Notes: a model not told the origin generated them from the letters alone. 64,000 nt of DNA from Clostridiales bacterium (GCA_016342415.1 JAEIOD010000021.1:30767-94766); one strand, 5' to 3'; shown: positions 1 to 7,828, counted from the stretch's first letter. Translations and numbers: made by a program.

Positions 1-869
1 GAAATCGGTAAAAACTCCACTTCTATTACCTTATATGCTTCCTTCAACATACCTTTTCTAAAGATACCATTGTGTATAGAAGCAATTGACTTGCCTCCAT
101 TTGATTCATATATGTTGCCACTCGATAAAGGATCAATATACAACACCTTATCGTTCTTATCATAATATGTAATATTCACATTGTAGTAATAACCATCATA
201 GTTGTTGTTCAAGTTGGTATATACTTTAACGTAGTCATTATCCGATCCATCTTCTCTTTCAATGTATAACATCTCATTGAACAACAATCCTTTTTCCTCA
301 AGTTCAGCATCAGTTACTTTAAGCTGTACATAATAAGGCTCTGGAATAAAAACTTCTAAAGTAGGATCTACCGATACTTTAAGACCTGTTGCATTCTCCC
401 ACTTATAACCTGCTCCAAACTCTCCTACCATATAATCATATGTCATTGGAAAGTAAGTAATATTTCTAAAGTTTAAAAGCGGATAGTCTGCACTCAGATT
501 GTCAATGATCTCACCATTTACAATAACGGGAAAAGTCACAATAGTTGCGTCGTATTGACCACCAAGGTTATTTAGCACTTTTTCCTTTTGTACATACACC
601 TGCATTTTGTCTTTCTTTGAAACTTTTAATCCATCAACATCATTCCATTTCAATTCAAGACCTAAAGCAAAAGACAAATCCCAAGTCATTGGAATATACG
701 TTATACCTTTGTACTGAATAAATGGAAATTTCTCTGTTCTGTTGTCAATAACATTGCCATTGATTGTTATATCAAATTCCGGCAAGATAACTTCCACCTC
801 TTTTGTTTCTGCAAACGTTGCTGGTATCAGTAACACCAATAACATCACGATAAATACTATTCTCTTCAT
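1..869 (-). CDS. Secreted protein with tandem copper-amine-oxidase-N-like domains (partial)
   Basis: The reading frame is open from an ATG at 869 to the left edge, so the C-terminus is missing. A strong ribosome binding site (GGAGGG) precedes the ATG. The product starts with a classic signal peptide: MKR, then a hydrophobic stretch ending near ATFA, with likely cleavage before ETKEVEV. Two similar segments follow, at roughly residues 30-90 and 105-165. Each has the pattern NG.(I)IDN, then Y or F, then ITY(I/F)PMT, an aromatic/Gly region and K-W-(N/E). This resembles the copper amine oxidase N-terminal-like (stalk) domain common in secreted clostridial proteins. That domain has no catalytic role in these proteins and usually serves as an extracellular module. 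I infer a surface or exported protein of unknown function. Confidence 0.75.
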   Translation of the reverse strand, partial: MKRIVFIVMLLVLLIPATFAETKEVEVILPEFDITINGNVIDNRTEKFPFIQYKGITYIPMTWDLSFALGLELKWNDVDGLKVSKKDKMQVYVQKEKVLNNLGGQYDATIVTFPVIVNGEIIDNLSADYPLLNFRNITYFPMTYDYMVGEFGAGYKWENATGLKVSVDPTLEVFIPEPYYVQLKVTDAELEEKGLLFNEMLYIEREDGSDNDYVKVYTNLNNNYDGYYYNVNITYYDKNDKVLYIDPLSSGNIYESNGGKSIASIHNGIFRKGMLKEAYKVIEVEFLPI

Positions 870-912
870 TTCACCCTCCTAAGGCTCATCTCAATAACAC
901 AATTTAAATTTT

Positions 913-941
913 ATCATATCGGATTTGCTCAAGACATTAAA
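913..941 (-). promoter_or_regulatory. Candidate sigma-A promoter of the left-edge secreted gene
   Basis: On the minus strand TTTAAT (936-941) and TATGAT (913-918) are separated by 17 bp, about 45 bp upstream of the ATG at 869. The -10 matches at five of six positions. The -35 is poor, so this is only a candidate. Confidence 0.35.
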
Positions 942-1035
942 TAAAGCTTAAATAAAAAGATTTAATTTAAGGTACAGTTAAGGTATGATCGAATTGTTTT
1001 ATTGCAATACCAAATTAAAAATATGACAATACAGC

Positions 1036-1070
1036 AAAATACCTGAACAGGAAGCCTATTCAGGTATTTT
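1036..1070 (-). terminator. Intrinsic terminator of tilS
   Basis: A perfect 12-bp stem (1036-1047 with 1059-1070) with an 11-nt loop. The upstream arm is formed by the last codons of tilS and the stop codon lies in the loop. The stem ends in TTTT on the minus strand. Confidence 0.75.
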
Positions 1071-2387
1071 AGAAAGTTTAAAACTTATTTTATTTTTAGT
1101 ATGACTATCTACTTTATACAAATCACTCAACCGATAACCCGCTACCCATATAATTTGTTCTTCATCACACAAAAGCAACACGTCATCACGACGATGTACC
1201 GGTACTTTTTGATCTATTAGAAAATCTTTCAACTTCTTTGTCCCCTTCATATTAAGGGGTGAAAATCGATCACCTGGTTTTCTAGTTCTTATGAATAAAG
1301 AGCCCTTTATCTTATCTCTATCAACTGTAACGATGTCTCTACTATTCGAGTCAACAGAGTCCAACTGTTCCAATCTATTCCCATTATAATCGAAATACCG
1401 ATCAAACAGAGTTGGTTCTACACCATTGGTACATTTTTTATAAAACAACAACTGCTTATAACTGATTTTAAACACCAGTCCTTTTACGTTTTTTTCATTA
1501 CCGTGTTTTTGAGAACGCACCATGTCCATTATTTCTTTAACACTTTCATAAGAAACACCTTTTAAAGAGACTTGTTGATCAATTATTTTTCTTAGGACAC
1601 GACTTAAAATCGCGTTTTCAAGTTCCAAGTCAGATAATAAAACACTTTCTTTTTTAACACATCTGTTATAGACATCCTCCACATAGGTTTCAATAAATCT
1701 CAAATCCTCTGTTAATAATTGAGTGGTATCAAACAACTTTTCTATGACTTTTTCATTAAAGTTCTTTTCGATATAAGGTATCAATTCCAGTCGAATCTTA
1801 TTTCTTGTATAATCGGTTTCAAAGTTTGTATGATCTGTACGATACATCAAATCATGTTCTTTACAGTACTTTTCAATATCTCTTCTACGAATACCCAGAA
1901 GCGGTCTAATGATATGGCCTCTTTTGAATTTGGTTGCAGTTAATCCTTCCAAACCACTGCCTCTAAAAAGTCTCATCAAAATCGTTTCTGCCTGATCATT
2001 CATATTTTGAGCCACAGCTACTTTATTGGAACCGGTCTCTTTTAATACATAATCAAACAGCTCATAACGAACTTCTCTAGCAGCTTCTTCAAAGCTCATT
2101 TTCATGTCTTTTGCTAGATTTTCTATGTCTTTAGAGAATATATATGATTTTAAACCTAGCAGATCTGACAATTTTTTTACGTACGTTGCATCTCCATCTG
2201 CATCTTCACCTCTAAGTTGATGATTGAGATGACAAACATATAATTCTAAATCATAGTCATTTTTTATGCTATGAAGACCATGAAGCAAAGCGGTGGAATC
2301 CGCACCTCCTGATACAGCAACAACAATTTTGTCACCTTTATCAATCAGATTATTCTTTTTTATAATTTGAATCATTTGATTTAACAT
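1056..2387 (-). CDS. tilS: tRNA(Ile)-lysidine synthase TilS
   Basis: TilS converts the wobble C of tRNA-Ile(CAU) to lysidine with ATP and lysine, so that the tRNA reads AUA. The PP-loop ATP-pyrophosphatase motif SGGADS lies at residues 26-31, and the C-terminus carries the TilS_C fold (RKPGDR, then TKKLKDFLIDQKVP, then IIWVAGYR). The full length of about 443 residues is normal. I place the start at the ATG at 2387, behind GAGGGAG at 2395-2401. An in-frame ATG at 2435 lies inside the upstream terminator and would add 16 unlikely residues. Tandem repeats and a terminator separate it from tldE, so it is probably transcribed alone. Its place near divIC, hup and mfd matches the Firmicute core block. 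Confidence 0.95.
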   Translation of the reverse strand: MLNQMIQIIKKNNLIDKGDKIVVAVSGGADSTALLHGLHSIKNDYDLELYVCHLNHQLRGEDADGDATYVKKLSDLLGLKSYIFSKDIENLAKDMKMSFEEAAREVRYELFDYVLKETGSNKVAVAQNMNDQAETILMRLFRGSGLEGLTATKFKRGHIIRPLLGIRRRDIEKYCKEHDLMYRTDHTNFETDYTRNKIRLELIPYIEKNFNEKVIEKLFDTTQLLTEDLRFIETYVEDVYNRCVKKESVLLSDLELENAILSRVLRKIIDQQVSLKGVSYESVKEIMDMVRSQKHGNEKNVKGLVFKISYKQLLFYKKCTNGVEPTLFDRYFDYNGNRLEQLDSVDSNSRDIVTVDRDKIKGSLFIRTRKPGDRFSPLNMKGTKKLKDFLIDQKVPVHRRDDVLLLCDEEQIIWVAGYRLSDLYKVDSHTKNKISFKLSKIPE

Positions 2388-2431
2388 AACATTCTCCCTC
2401 AAGACCATTTTAGCATCACAGAGATACTCTA

Positions 2432-2457
2432 ACAAGAAAAACAGCCCGAAGGCTGTT
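2432..2457 (-). terminator. Intrinsic terminator of the tldD-tldE operon
   Basis: A 7-bp stem AACAGCC/GGCTGTT with a TTCG tetraloop (minus-strand sense), followed by TTTCTTGTT. It lies between the tldE repeats and the tilS start. Confidence 0.85.
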
Positions 2458-2465
2458 TAAATTGA

Positions 2466-2609
2466 TTATTCTCCAGCCACCATCAAGTGGCCATAGTTTG
2501 TTATTTTTTTATTCTCCAGCCACATCAAGTGGCCATAGTTTGTTTATTAAATTATTCTCCAGCCACATCAAGTGGCCATAGTTTGTTTATTAAATTATTC
2601 TCCAGCCAC
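2466..2609. repeat. 43-bp tandem repeat containing the tldE stop codon
   Basis: The motif CTCCAGCCAC recurs at 2471, 2514, 2557 and 2600, exactly 43 bp apart. The copy at 2595-2609 is the true end of tldE (GTGGCTGGAGAATAA on the minus strand). The other copies repeat that end, with its TAA, downstream of the gene. Three of the units also contain GCCAC-(A)TCAA-GTGGC, a short inverted repeat, so the tail could form a row of small hairpins. The copy farthest from the gene has diverged slightly. Confidence 0.9.
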
Positions 2610-3953
2610 AGCTAGAGACTTTATTTTAAGTGAAGGTGATGCTATAAATGTAGAGCCTGCCGGGAATGTGAATTCCAAATCATTACCGACAGCTACAATA
2701 TCCATCAATAAATCCTTTAAATTTCCTGCTACAGTGATTTGATCTACCGGTCTAACTATTTTACCCTCTTCTACTAAAAAGCCATTAGCAGCTAAAGAGA
2801 AGTCGCCTGATATAGTATTCAAACCAGAATGTAAACCTTGCAACTCGATAATAATCATACCTTCTGTCATATCACCGATCAACTCTTCCAAACTATCCTT
2901 ACCAGGCTCAATGTACATATTGGTAGGTGCAACATTCAAGCTTGACTTATAAGACGCTTTAGAAGCGTTTCCTGTTGAAGCAACACCATCTTTTGTTGCT
3001 GTTTTCACATTATGAAGAAAAGACATCAACTGACCGTCTTTTATAATCTCGGTTTTTTGAGTCGGTGTACCTTCTGCATCAAAACTCGCATTACCAAATC
3101 CATTCTTCATAAACGGATCATCTACTAAAGTTACACAACTTCCAGCGACTGCTTCATTCAAACGACCTTTCATCAGCGATAAGTCCTTCTGTACCACTTC
3201 TGCATTAAAGACACTTTCAAAAGCACCTAGCAAACTTGCAGCACAATCATTTCTAAATACCACTGGATATGATTTAGAAGGCACTGTTTTAGATCCAAGT
3301 AGGGATGTTGCTTCTTTGACAACCTTCTGAGCAACGGTCTTATAATCGAAGTTTCTGAAGTCTCTATCCAATACCATACAAATACCAGTTTTGTTTTCAC
3401 CATTTTCTACAGCTAAAGCCATAATCAACGCAACGGCTAAATTGCTTTTTTGACTTAAATCCATACCTTTTGTATTTTTAATACGCAGTTCATTCTCATA
3501 ATCAGCATATAAATTATAAGCAAGTGATTGAATTCTCGAATCTAGTTTCATAACTTCTATTTCTACATTTTTTAGAAACTCAATCTTTTCAGCTTTAGAA
3601 ATTCCGTTTAAACCATCGTTGTAAGCATCAACTTCAACAAACCCTGTCTGTGGTGATGATATCACAACCTTATCTTCAGATTCGATTGCCTGTGCATTGG
3701 CTTTTGCTTCTCTTACCAACATAGCAATTGATTGGTCGTCCAAAATTTCAGTATAAGCATAACCCATCTTGTTATCAAACAACCCTCTAAAAGATAAACC
3801 AGAAACTTCAGAGATGCTAAATTTATCCACTTCACTTTTAAAAACCGTTGTTTCAAATTCTTTATGTTTTTGGAAGTACACTTCCATATCTTCAAAGCCT
3901 TCTTTTGAACCCAATTCAAATACTGAATCTACAAACTTTTGATACTCCATCAT
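2595..3953 (-). CDS. pmbA: TldE/PmbA-family subunit of the TldD/E protease
   Basis: A 452-residue protein of the TldD/PmbA family. It is the partner that lacks the HExxxH zinc motif found in the upstream gene. In characterised systems TldD and TldE form a heterodimeric metalloprotease that removes leader peptides or degrades unfolded peptides in the cytoplasm. The family pattern is visible in the C-terminal half (NAS, then GLHSGLN, then GDFSLAANGFLVEEGKIVRPV and AGNL). It lies 8 bp downstream of tldD behind AAGGAGG, clearly one operon. Two adjacent ATG codons (3953 and 3950) are possible starts, and the second has better spacing. The 3' end has been copied in tandem beyond the stop codon. No RiPP precursor was recognised nearby, so the substrate is unknown. 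Confidence 0.9.
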   Translation of the reverse strand: MMEYQKFVDSVFELGSKEGFEDMEVYFQKHKEFETTVFKSEVDKFSISEVSGLSFRGLFDNKMGYAYTEILDDQSIAMLVREAKANAQAIESEDKVVISSPQTGFVEVDAYNDGLNGISKAEKIEFLKNVEIEVMKLDSRIQSLAYNLYADYENELRIKNTKGMDLSQKSNLAVALIMALAVENGENKTGICMVLDRDFRNFDYKTVAQKVVKEATSLLGSKTVPSKSYPVVFRNDCAASLLGAFESVFNAEVVQKDLSLMKGRLNEAVAGSCVTLVDDPFMKNGFGNASFDAEGTPTQKTEIIKDGQLMSFLHNVKTATKDGVASTGNASKASYKSSLNVAPTNMYIEPGKDSLEELIGDMTEGMIIIELQGLHSGLNTISGDFSLAANGFLVEEGKIVRPVDQITVAGNLKDLLMDIVAVGNDLEFTFPAGSTFIASPSLKIKSLAVAGE

Positions 3954-3961
3954 ATACCTCC

Positions 3962-5344
3962 TTACTTTCTGCCACCTACAGTAATATCCTGAACTCTAAC
4001 CATCGGCTGTCCAACCCATGTCGGAATAGATCCAGAACTCGATCCGCACATGCCCTGGCCATAAGCCAATTCATTACCAACCATATCAATCTTTTGCAAG
4101 ACTTCCAAGCCAGTACCGATTAAAGTTGCACCTCTCACAGGTTCTGCGACTTTACCATCTCTAATTATATAACCTTCCGTTACAGCAAAGTTAAAGTCCC
4201 CAGTTGCCGGATTAACAGAACCGCCACCCATGTTTCTAGCATAAATACCCAGTTCAGTATTTTTTATAATGTCATCATGAGTCGATTTACCCGGTGCTAT
4301 ATAAGTGTTGGTCATACGTGATGTTGGTGCAAACTGATACGATTGTCTTCTACCAGCACCAGTTTGAGCCATATTCATACGTCTCGCACCTAACTTATCA
4401 ATCATATAATTCTTTAATACGCCATTTTCAAGCAAAACATTCTTTTGTGGCAATTCGCCTTCATCATTGATGTTAAACGAACCCCAACCATTATTAATTG
4501 TACCGTCATCAATCGCCGTTACCACATCAGAGGCAATCTTCTCACCCAGTTTGTTACAATAAACAGAAGTGCCTTTAGCAACAGATGTTGCTTCTAAACC
4601 ATGACCACATGCTTCATGGAAAATAACACCACCAAATCCATTGTCAATTACAACCGGCATCTTTCCACTTGGACATTGATCTGCATAAACCATTGTTTTT
4701 GCAATTCTTGCAGCTTCTTTACCTATATTTTTAAGTGTTTTTTCATTGTATATTTCAAGTCCAACGTGTGCACCCGTATCACTTGATCCAGTTTGCATCT
4801 CACCATTTACAGAAGCGACTGCGCCAACTCTTAATCTGGTTCTTACCCTTTGGTCTTCTGCATATACTCCTTCAGTATTGGCAACCATGATATTTTGCAC
4901 ATAATCCAAATAAGAGCCTGTCACTTGAGTAATTTCTTTTGCATAACCACTCGCTTCTGCAGCTGCAATTTTAAGCCAATCAATTTTTTCACCTTTAGAA
5001 ATATCTGCCGGCATCACTTTAATCGGATTAATTGTGTCCACACATTTTTTAACCAAATCAATACCCAAGTTTTTATCAACACCAGAAATTGAAGATGCTA
5101 TTTCTTTAGCTACCTTAATCAAATTTTCTTTTGAGGTATCATTGGTATAACCATAGATTGAATTATTACCGTTAAAAATTCTAATTCCGGCACCATACGA
5201 ACGACCAGCGTTAGAAGTTTCAATTTTACCACCAATCATATTGATGACATTATCATGACGATCCTCTACGAAAACCTCAGCAAAATCTCCCCCACTGGAT
5301 AACGCTGCATGTAACACTTCTTTTACGATACTTTCTTTAATCAT
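3962..5344 (-). CDS. tldD: TldD metalloprotease subunit
   Basis: A 460-residue TldD. The zinc-binding motif HEACGH is at residues 243-248, followed by GLEATSV as in characterised TldD proteins. The conserved C-terminal half follows (RMTNTYI, GG(G)SVNPATGDF, REPVRGATLIG-like VAEPVRGATLIGTGLEVL, and MCGSSSG near the end). TldD supplies the catalytic zinc site of the TldD/E heterodimer. The ATG at 5344 is preceded by AAGGAGG. A sigma-A-like promoter lies about 60 bp upstream and two perfect DnaA boxes lie just beyond it. The pair is inserted between tilS and ppx relative to the Bacillus order. Confidence 0.95.
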   Translation of the reverse strand: MIKESIVKEVLHAALSSGGDFAEVFVEDRHDNVINMIGGKIETSNAGRSYGAGIRIFNGNNSIYGYTNDTSKENLIKVAKEIASSISGVDKNLGIDLVKKCVDTINPIKVMPADISKGEKIDWLKIAAAEASGYAKEITQVTGSYLDYVQNIMVANTEGVYAEDQRVRTRLRVGAVASVNGEMQTGSSDTGAHVGLEIYNEKTLKNIGKEAARIAKTMVYADQCPSGKMPVVIDNGFGGVIFHEACGHGLEATSVAKGTSVYCNKLGEKIASDVVTAIDDGTINNGWGSFNINDEGELPQKNVLLENGVLKNYMIDKLGARRMNMAQTGAGRRQSYQFAPTSRMTNTYIAPGKSTHDDIIKNTELGIYARNMGGGSVNPATGDFNFAVTEGYIIRDGKVAEPVRGATLIGTGLEVLQKIDMVGNELAYGQGMCGSSSGSIPTWVGQPMVRVQDITVGGRK

Positions 5345-5401
5345 TTTGCCTCCTTATTTATAATTATTTTAGCATAACGTTAAAATTATTTTCTCGTTTA
5401 A

Positions 5402-5430
5402 AGAATATCACATGCTTCAAATTCTGTCAA
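5402..5430 (-). promoter_or_regulatory. Sigma-A promoter of tldD-tldE
   Basis: Minus-strand TTGACA (5425-5430), a 17-bp spacer and TATTCT (5402-5407). The predicted start is about 50 bp from the ATG. Confidence 0.6.
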
Positions 5431-5478
5431 AAGACATATTTGTAATATTTGCACTATTCATGTCTGAGGGAGCAAATT

Positions 5479-5498
5479 TTATCCACAGTTTATCCACA
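5479..5498 (+). promoter_or_regulatory. Two perfect DnaA boxes in tandem
   Basis: TTATCCACA occurs at 5479-5487 and again at 5490-5498 in the same orientation, 11 bp start to start (about one helical turn). This spacing suits cooperative DnaA binding. A near-match TTATCAACA lies at about 5704-5712. The site is upstream of the tldD promoter and downstream of the tRNA-Leu terminator. Confidence 0.7.
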
Positions 5499-5511
5499 GG
5501 TCAAAAAATAG

Positions 5512-5540
5512 AAAAAAGACGTAATTTCTTACGTCTTTTT
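5512..5540 (-). terminator. Bidirectional terminator after tRNA-Leu
   Basis: GACGTAA-TTTC-TTACGTC stem (5518-5524 with 5529-5535), flanked by six A on one side and five T on the other, so it can work on either strand. It lies immediately downstream of the tRNA gene. Confidence 0.85.
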
Positions 5541-5544
5541 CTCT

Positions 5545-5632
5545 TGGTGCCGAGGACCGGAATCGAACCGGTACGATCGCAATGATCGCAGGATTTTAAG
5601 TCCTGTGCGTCTGCCAGTTCCGCCACCACGGC
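5545..5632 (-). tRNA. tRNA-Leu(UAA)
   Basis: The minus strand reads GCCGTGG at the 5' end and CCTCGGC-A-CCA at the 3' end, so CCA is encoded. The D arm is GCGGAACTGGCAGACGC. The anticodon loop CTTAAAA sits on a CAGGA/TCCTG stem with anticodon TAA, reading UUA. A long variable arm typical of class II tRNA-Leu is present, and the T arm is GGTTCGATTCC. One T-T mismatch is visible in the acceptor stem. Confidence 0.95.
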
Positions 5633-5671
5633 ACATTTCGCGTGTGTTCACATACGCTGCGAACAATTAAT

Positions 5672-5700
5672 ATAATATATCATATCAGAACTTTTGTCAA
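5672..5700 (-). promoter_or_regulatory. Promoter of tRNA-Leu
   Basis: Minus-strand TTGACA (5695-5700), 17-bp spacer, TATTAT (5672-5677), about 40 bp upstream of the mature tRNA 5' end. Confidence 0.75.
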
Positions 5701-5792
5701 CAACTTATCAACATTTATTTTAAAATAAATCAATTTATTTTTCAAAGTAAATTTTCGAGTTATTAACAATATTCTGACTTTAAACAAACGAT

Positions 5793-5819
5793 AAAAAAAT
5801 CACACGCTTACAGTGTGAT
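5793..5819 (-). terminator. Terminator of ppx/gppA
   Basis: ATCACAC/GTGTGAT stem (5799-5805 with 5813-5819) whose upstream arm uses the last codons of the gene, followed by seven T on the minus strand. Confidence 0.85.
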
Positions 5820-6749
5820 CTTATCGATTTTATCAAAGAACAGTCCTTCAAGGTTATCATACTCACTTATAGAAATTCCATCTCTTTCTAATGACAATAA
5901 CAACAGTTGCAATATCATAAAACCACACGGAATAATATCCGCACGTTTAGGCTGTAAACCAACATGCTCTTGTCTCTCTTTCACAGTTTGAGTCAAGAGT
6001 TTACGGTTCAGCTGATACACATTGTCTAATAGAACATAGTAATTATGAATTCTTTTTCTATTATAAATTTCCATCTCCAATACCATCGAACCCGCCGTAG
6101 AAATAGTACCTCCGATACCGATGACCTGTTTGATATCATAAGTTTGTAATTTTTCTATCTCGGGTTTTATGATCTGTCGAATATAATCTGCAATCTCTTG
6201 TTGTTCCGTTAAAGCAACAGGATCTTCTGATACAAATTTATCATGAAGTCTAACCGCACCAATATCCAAACTGATACTGTATAAAATTTCACTACCATTA
6301 CCGACGATCAATTCTGTAGAACCACCGCCGATATCAACTACGAGAATATTATCTTCCTTTTTTACCAGACCTGATTGCTCCACACCTTTAGCAACACCCA
6401 AAAATCCCAACCTGGCTTCTTCTTCACCACTGATCATTTCTACATCAATACCAATAGCTTTTACTTTATTTAAAAACACATCTCTATTAGATGCATCTCT
6501 TACCGCACTAGTAGCTATAGCAATAATTTCTACAACACCTTCACCCTTAGCAATTTCAACAAAATGTCTAAGCGCTTCTACTGTACGTGTAATACCTTCT
6601 TCAGATAACAACTTGTTCTTATCAACACCACGGCCAATACGAGTTGTCTCCATGTACTTATCGGCTTCTATACAATCACTATTCAAAGGATCTAAAACAA
6701 TCATTCTAACTGAGTTTGTACCGATGTCTATGCATGCAATTTTCTTCAT
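5808..6749 (-). CDS. ppx: Ppx/GppA family exopolyphosphatase
   Basis: A 313-residue member of the Ppx/GppA branch of the ASKHA fold. The N-terminal phosphate-1 motif is IACIDIGTNSVRM, and the central phosphate-2 motif is VVDIGGGSTELIVG near residues 142-155. Its length fits the short Firmicute form without the HD-like C-terminal domain of E. coli Ppx. Family members hydrolyse polyphosphate or pppGpp; sequence does not say which is preferred here. The ATG at 6749 follows GAGG. It is downstream of divIC with a 168-bp gap that holds the divIC repeat tail, and may be co-transcribed with it. Confidence 0.9.
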   Translation of the reverse strand: MKKIACIDIGTNSVRMIVLDPLNSDCIEADKYMETTRIGRGVDKNKLLSEEGITRTVEALRHFVEIAKGEGVVEIIAIATSAVRDASNRDVFLNKVKAIGIDVEMISGEEEARLGFLGVAKGVEQSGLVKKEDNILVVDIGGGSTELIVGNGSEILYSISLDIGAVRLHDKFVSEDPVALTEQQEIADYIRQIIKPEIEKLQTYDIKQVIGIGGTISTAGSMVLEMEIYNRKRIHNYYVLLDNVYQLNRKLLTQTVKERQEHVGLQPKRADIIPCGFMILQLLLLSLERDGISISEYDNLEGLFFDKIDKITL

Positions 6750-6865
6750 TTTTACCTCATGAAAAACCGAGTACGACCCGATTTACCTCTCATAGTACAC
6801 GACATACTACACTTATGCTCTTTAATCATCCCAAAATTCATGCTTATTCTTCGATCAAGTCCATT

Positions 6866-6932
6866 GCTTCGTCTTGGTGCGCGACTTTGCTACTCTTCGT
6901 CTTGGTGCGCGACTTCGCTACTCTTCGTCGCT
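6866..6932. repeat. 28-bp tandem repeat containing the divIC stop codon
   Basis: The phrase CTTCGTC begins units at about 6868, 6896 and 6924, with an exact 28-bp period (GTCTTGG at 6871 and 6899; GTCG at 6927). The last unit is the coding end of divIC (GACGAAGAGTAG on the minus strand). The downstream copies repeat that end and add CGAAGTCGCGCACCAA. One C/T difference separates the two full copies. Confidence 0.85.
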
Positions 6933-7220
6933 AGCATAATGGATTTGGAAATATATTTCGTTAGGACTAACCATCTTTAACTTCTCTCGTGCATATTCTT
7001 CTACAAATTCAAGGGTTTCAACACGTTCTAAATCTTCTTGATATTGTTTCAATTCTCTTTCAAGTTTATCAATTTCGGTTATATATGTTTCACCTTGTTG
7101 TTTCAGTTCGTTATAGAGTTCTTGTTTGTTAAGTGTGGAAGCCACAGAAAAAATAGCTACTATCACAAGTATCCCTATGGAAATGCTATGCCTTCTTAAG
7201 AAACTTCTACGCTTTTTCAT
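6918..7220 (-). CDS. divIC: FtsB/DivIC septum protein
   Basis: A 100-residue bitopic protein with a short basic cytoplasmic N-terminus (MKKRRSFLRRH), one membrane segment at about residues 13-28, and a periplasmic coiled coil at about 32-70. The FtsB/DivIC end signature follows (EEYAREKLKMVSPNEIYF). DivIC pairs with FtsL and DivIB to control septal wall synthesis. It starts 1 bp after the rqcP stop, behind GAGGG, so the two are translationally linked. In Bacillus yabP and yabQ lie between these genes; here they are absent. The coding end is repeated in tandem after the stop codon. Confidence 0.9.
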   Translation of the reverse strand: MKKRRSFLRRHSISIGILVIVAIFSVASTLNKQELYNELKQQGETYITEIDKLERELKQYQEDLERVETLEFVEEYAREKLKMVSPNEIYFQIHYASDEE

Positions 7221-7221
7221 A

Positions 7222-7467
7222 CTATCCCTCTATGACTTCATACATATCTTTGGCATCATCTTTTGTTACATGTTCTTTTAAATCCAACACTTTGATTTTG
7301 ATGATTCTTGAAGAAAAGTCCATGCTGATGATATCATTCACACCAACAAGTGATCCTGGTTTAGCCGGCTTGTCATTTATTAGGATTCTACCTTGATCAC
7401 AAGCTTCTTTTGCCACGGTTCTTCTTTTGATCAATCTAGAGTTTTTTAAATATTTGTCTACTCTCAT
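7222..7467 (-). CDS. rqcP: RqcP (YabO) S4-domain ribosome quality control factor
   Basis: An 81-residue S4 RNA-binding protein starting MRVDKYLKNSRLIKRRTVAK. The S4 core covers residues 1-65 (DQGRILIND, then KPGSLV). In Bacillus, RqcP works with RqcH to add C-terminal alanine tails to nascent chains on split 50S subunits. I choose the ATG at 7467 because AGAGGTG lies just upstream. An earlier in-frame start would add 12 residues not seen in the family. It sits between hup and divIC, the same position as in Bacillus (hbs-like/yabO/divIC block). Confidence 0.9.
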   Translation of the reverse strand: MRVDKYLKNSRLIKRRTVAKEACDQGRILINDKPAKPGSLVGVNDIISMDFSSRIIKIKVLDLKEHVTKDDAKDMYEVIEG

Positions 7468-7486
7468 ATCACACCTCTTAGATAAT

Positions 7487-7529
7487 AAAAAACGTAGCAG
7501 CACTCAGTATAACCTTGCATTGCTACGTT
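7487..7529 (-). terminator. Terminator of hup
   Basis: AACGTAGCA (7491-7499) pairs perfectly with TGCTACGTT (7521-7529). The minus strand continues with TTTTATTATC. The loop is long (21 nt). rqcP and divIC lie just downstream, so some read-through may occur. Confidence 0.7.
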
Positions 7530-7549
7530 TATATTCATTATGTAATGAA

Positions 7550-7828
7550 TTACTTGTTAACTAATTCTTTTAATGCTTTACCAGCTTTGAATACTGGAGC
7601 TTTAGAAGCTGGAATATCAATAACTTCTTCAGGGTTTCTAGGGTTTCTTCCTAATCTCGCTTTTCTTTCTCTAACATCGAAAGTACCGAAACCAACTAAT
7701 TGAACCTTGTCATTTTCTACTAATGCTTCTTCAACACTCTTCATGAATGCGTTTAATGCCACCTCAGCGTCTTTTTTTGTTAATCCTGACTTCTCAGCCA
7801 TGCTTGTAATTAATTCTGCTTTATTCAC
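7550..7828 (-). CDS. hup: HU-type DNA-binding protein
   Basis: A 92-residue HU protein (MNKAELITSMAEKSGLTKKD at the start; the DNA-binding arm has GFGTFDVRERKAR and GRNPRNP with the conserved Pro). It binds DNA as a dimer and compacts the nucleoid. The start codon is GTG at 7828 with an AGGAGG site at the right distance. It is flanked by its own promoter and terminator, as expected for a highly expressed single gene. Confidence 0.97.
   Translation of the reverse strand: MNKAELITSMAEKSGLTKKDAEVALNAFMKSVEEALVENDKVQLVGFGTFDVRERKARLGRNPRNPEEVIDIPASKAPVFKAGKALKELVNK

Noticed and set aside
2595..5344. A RiPP (modified peptide) cluster because of TldD/TldE
   Set aside because: No precursor peptide, modifying enzyme or exporter is nearby; the pair is also common as a housekeeping operon.
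5460..5765. A replication origin, because of tandem DnaA boxes and AT-rich DNA
   Set aside because: No dnaA, dnaN, rpmH or gyrB beside it, too few boxes, and the AT-rich part is explained by a tRNA promoter and two terminators.
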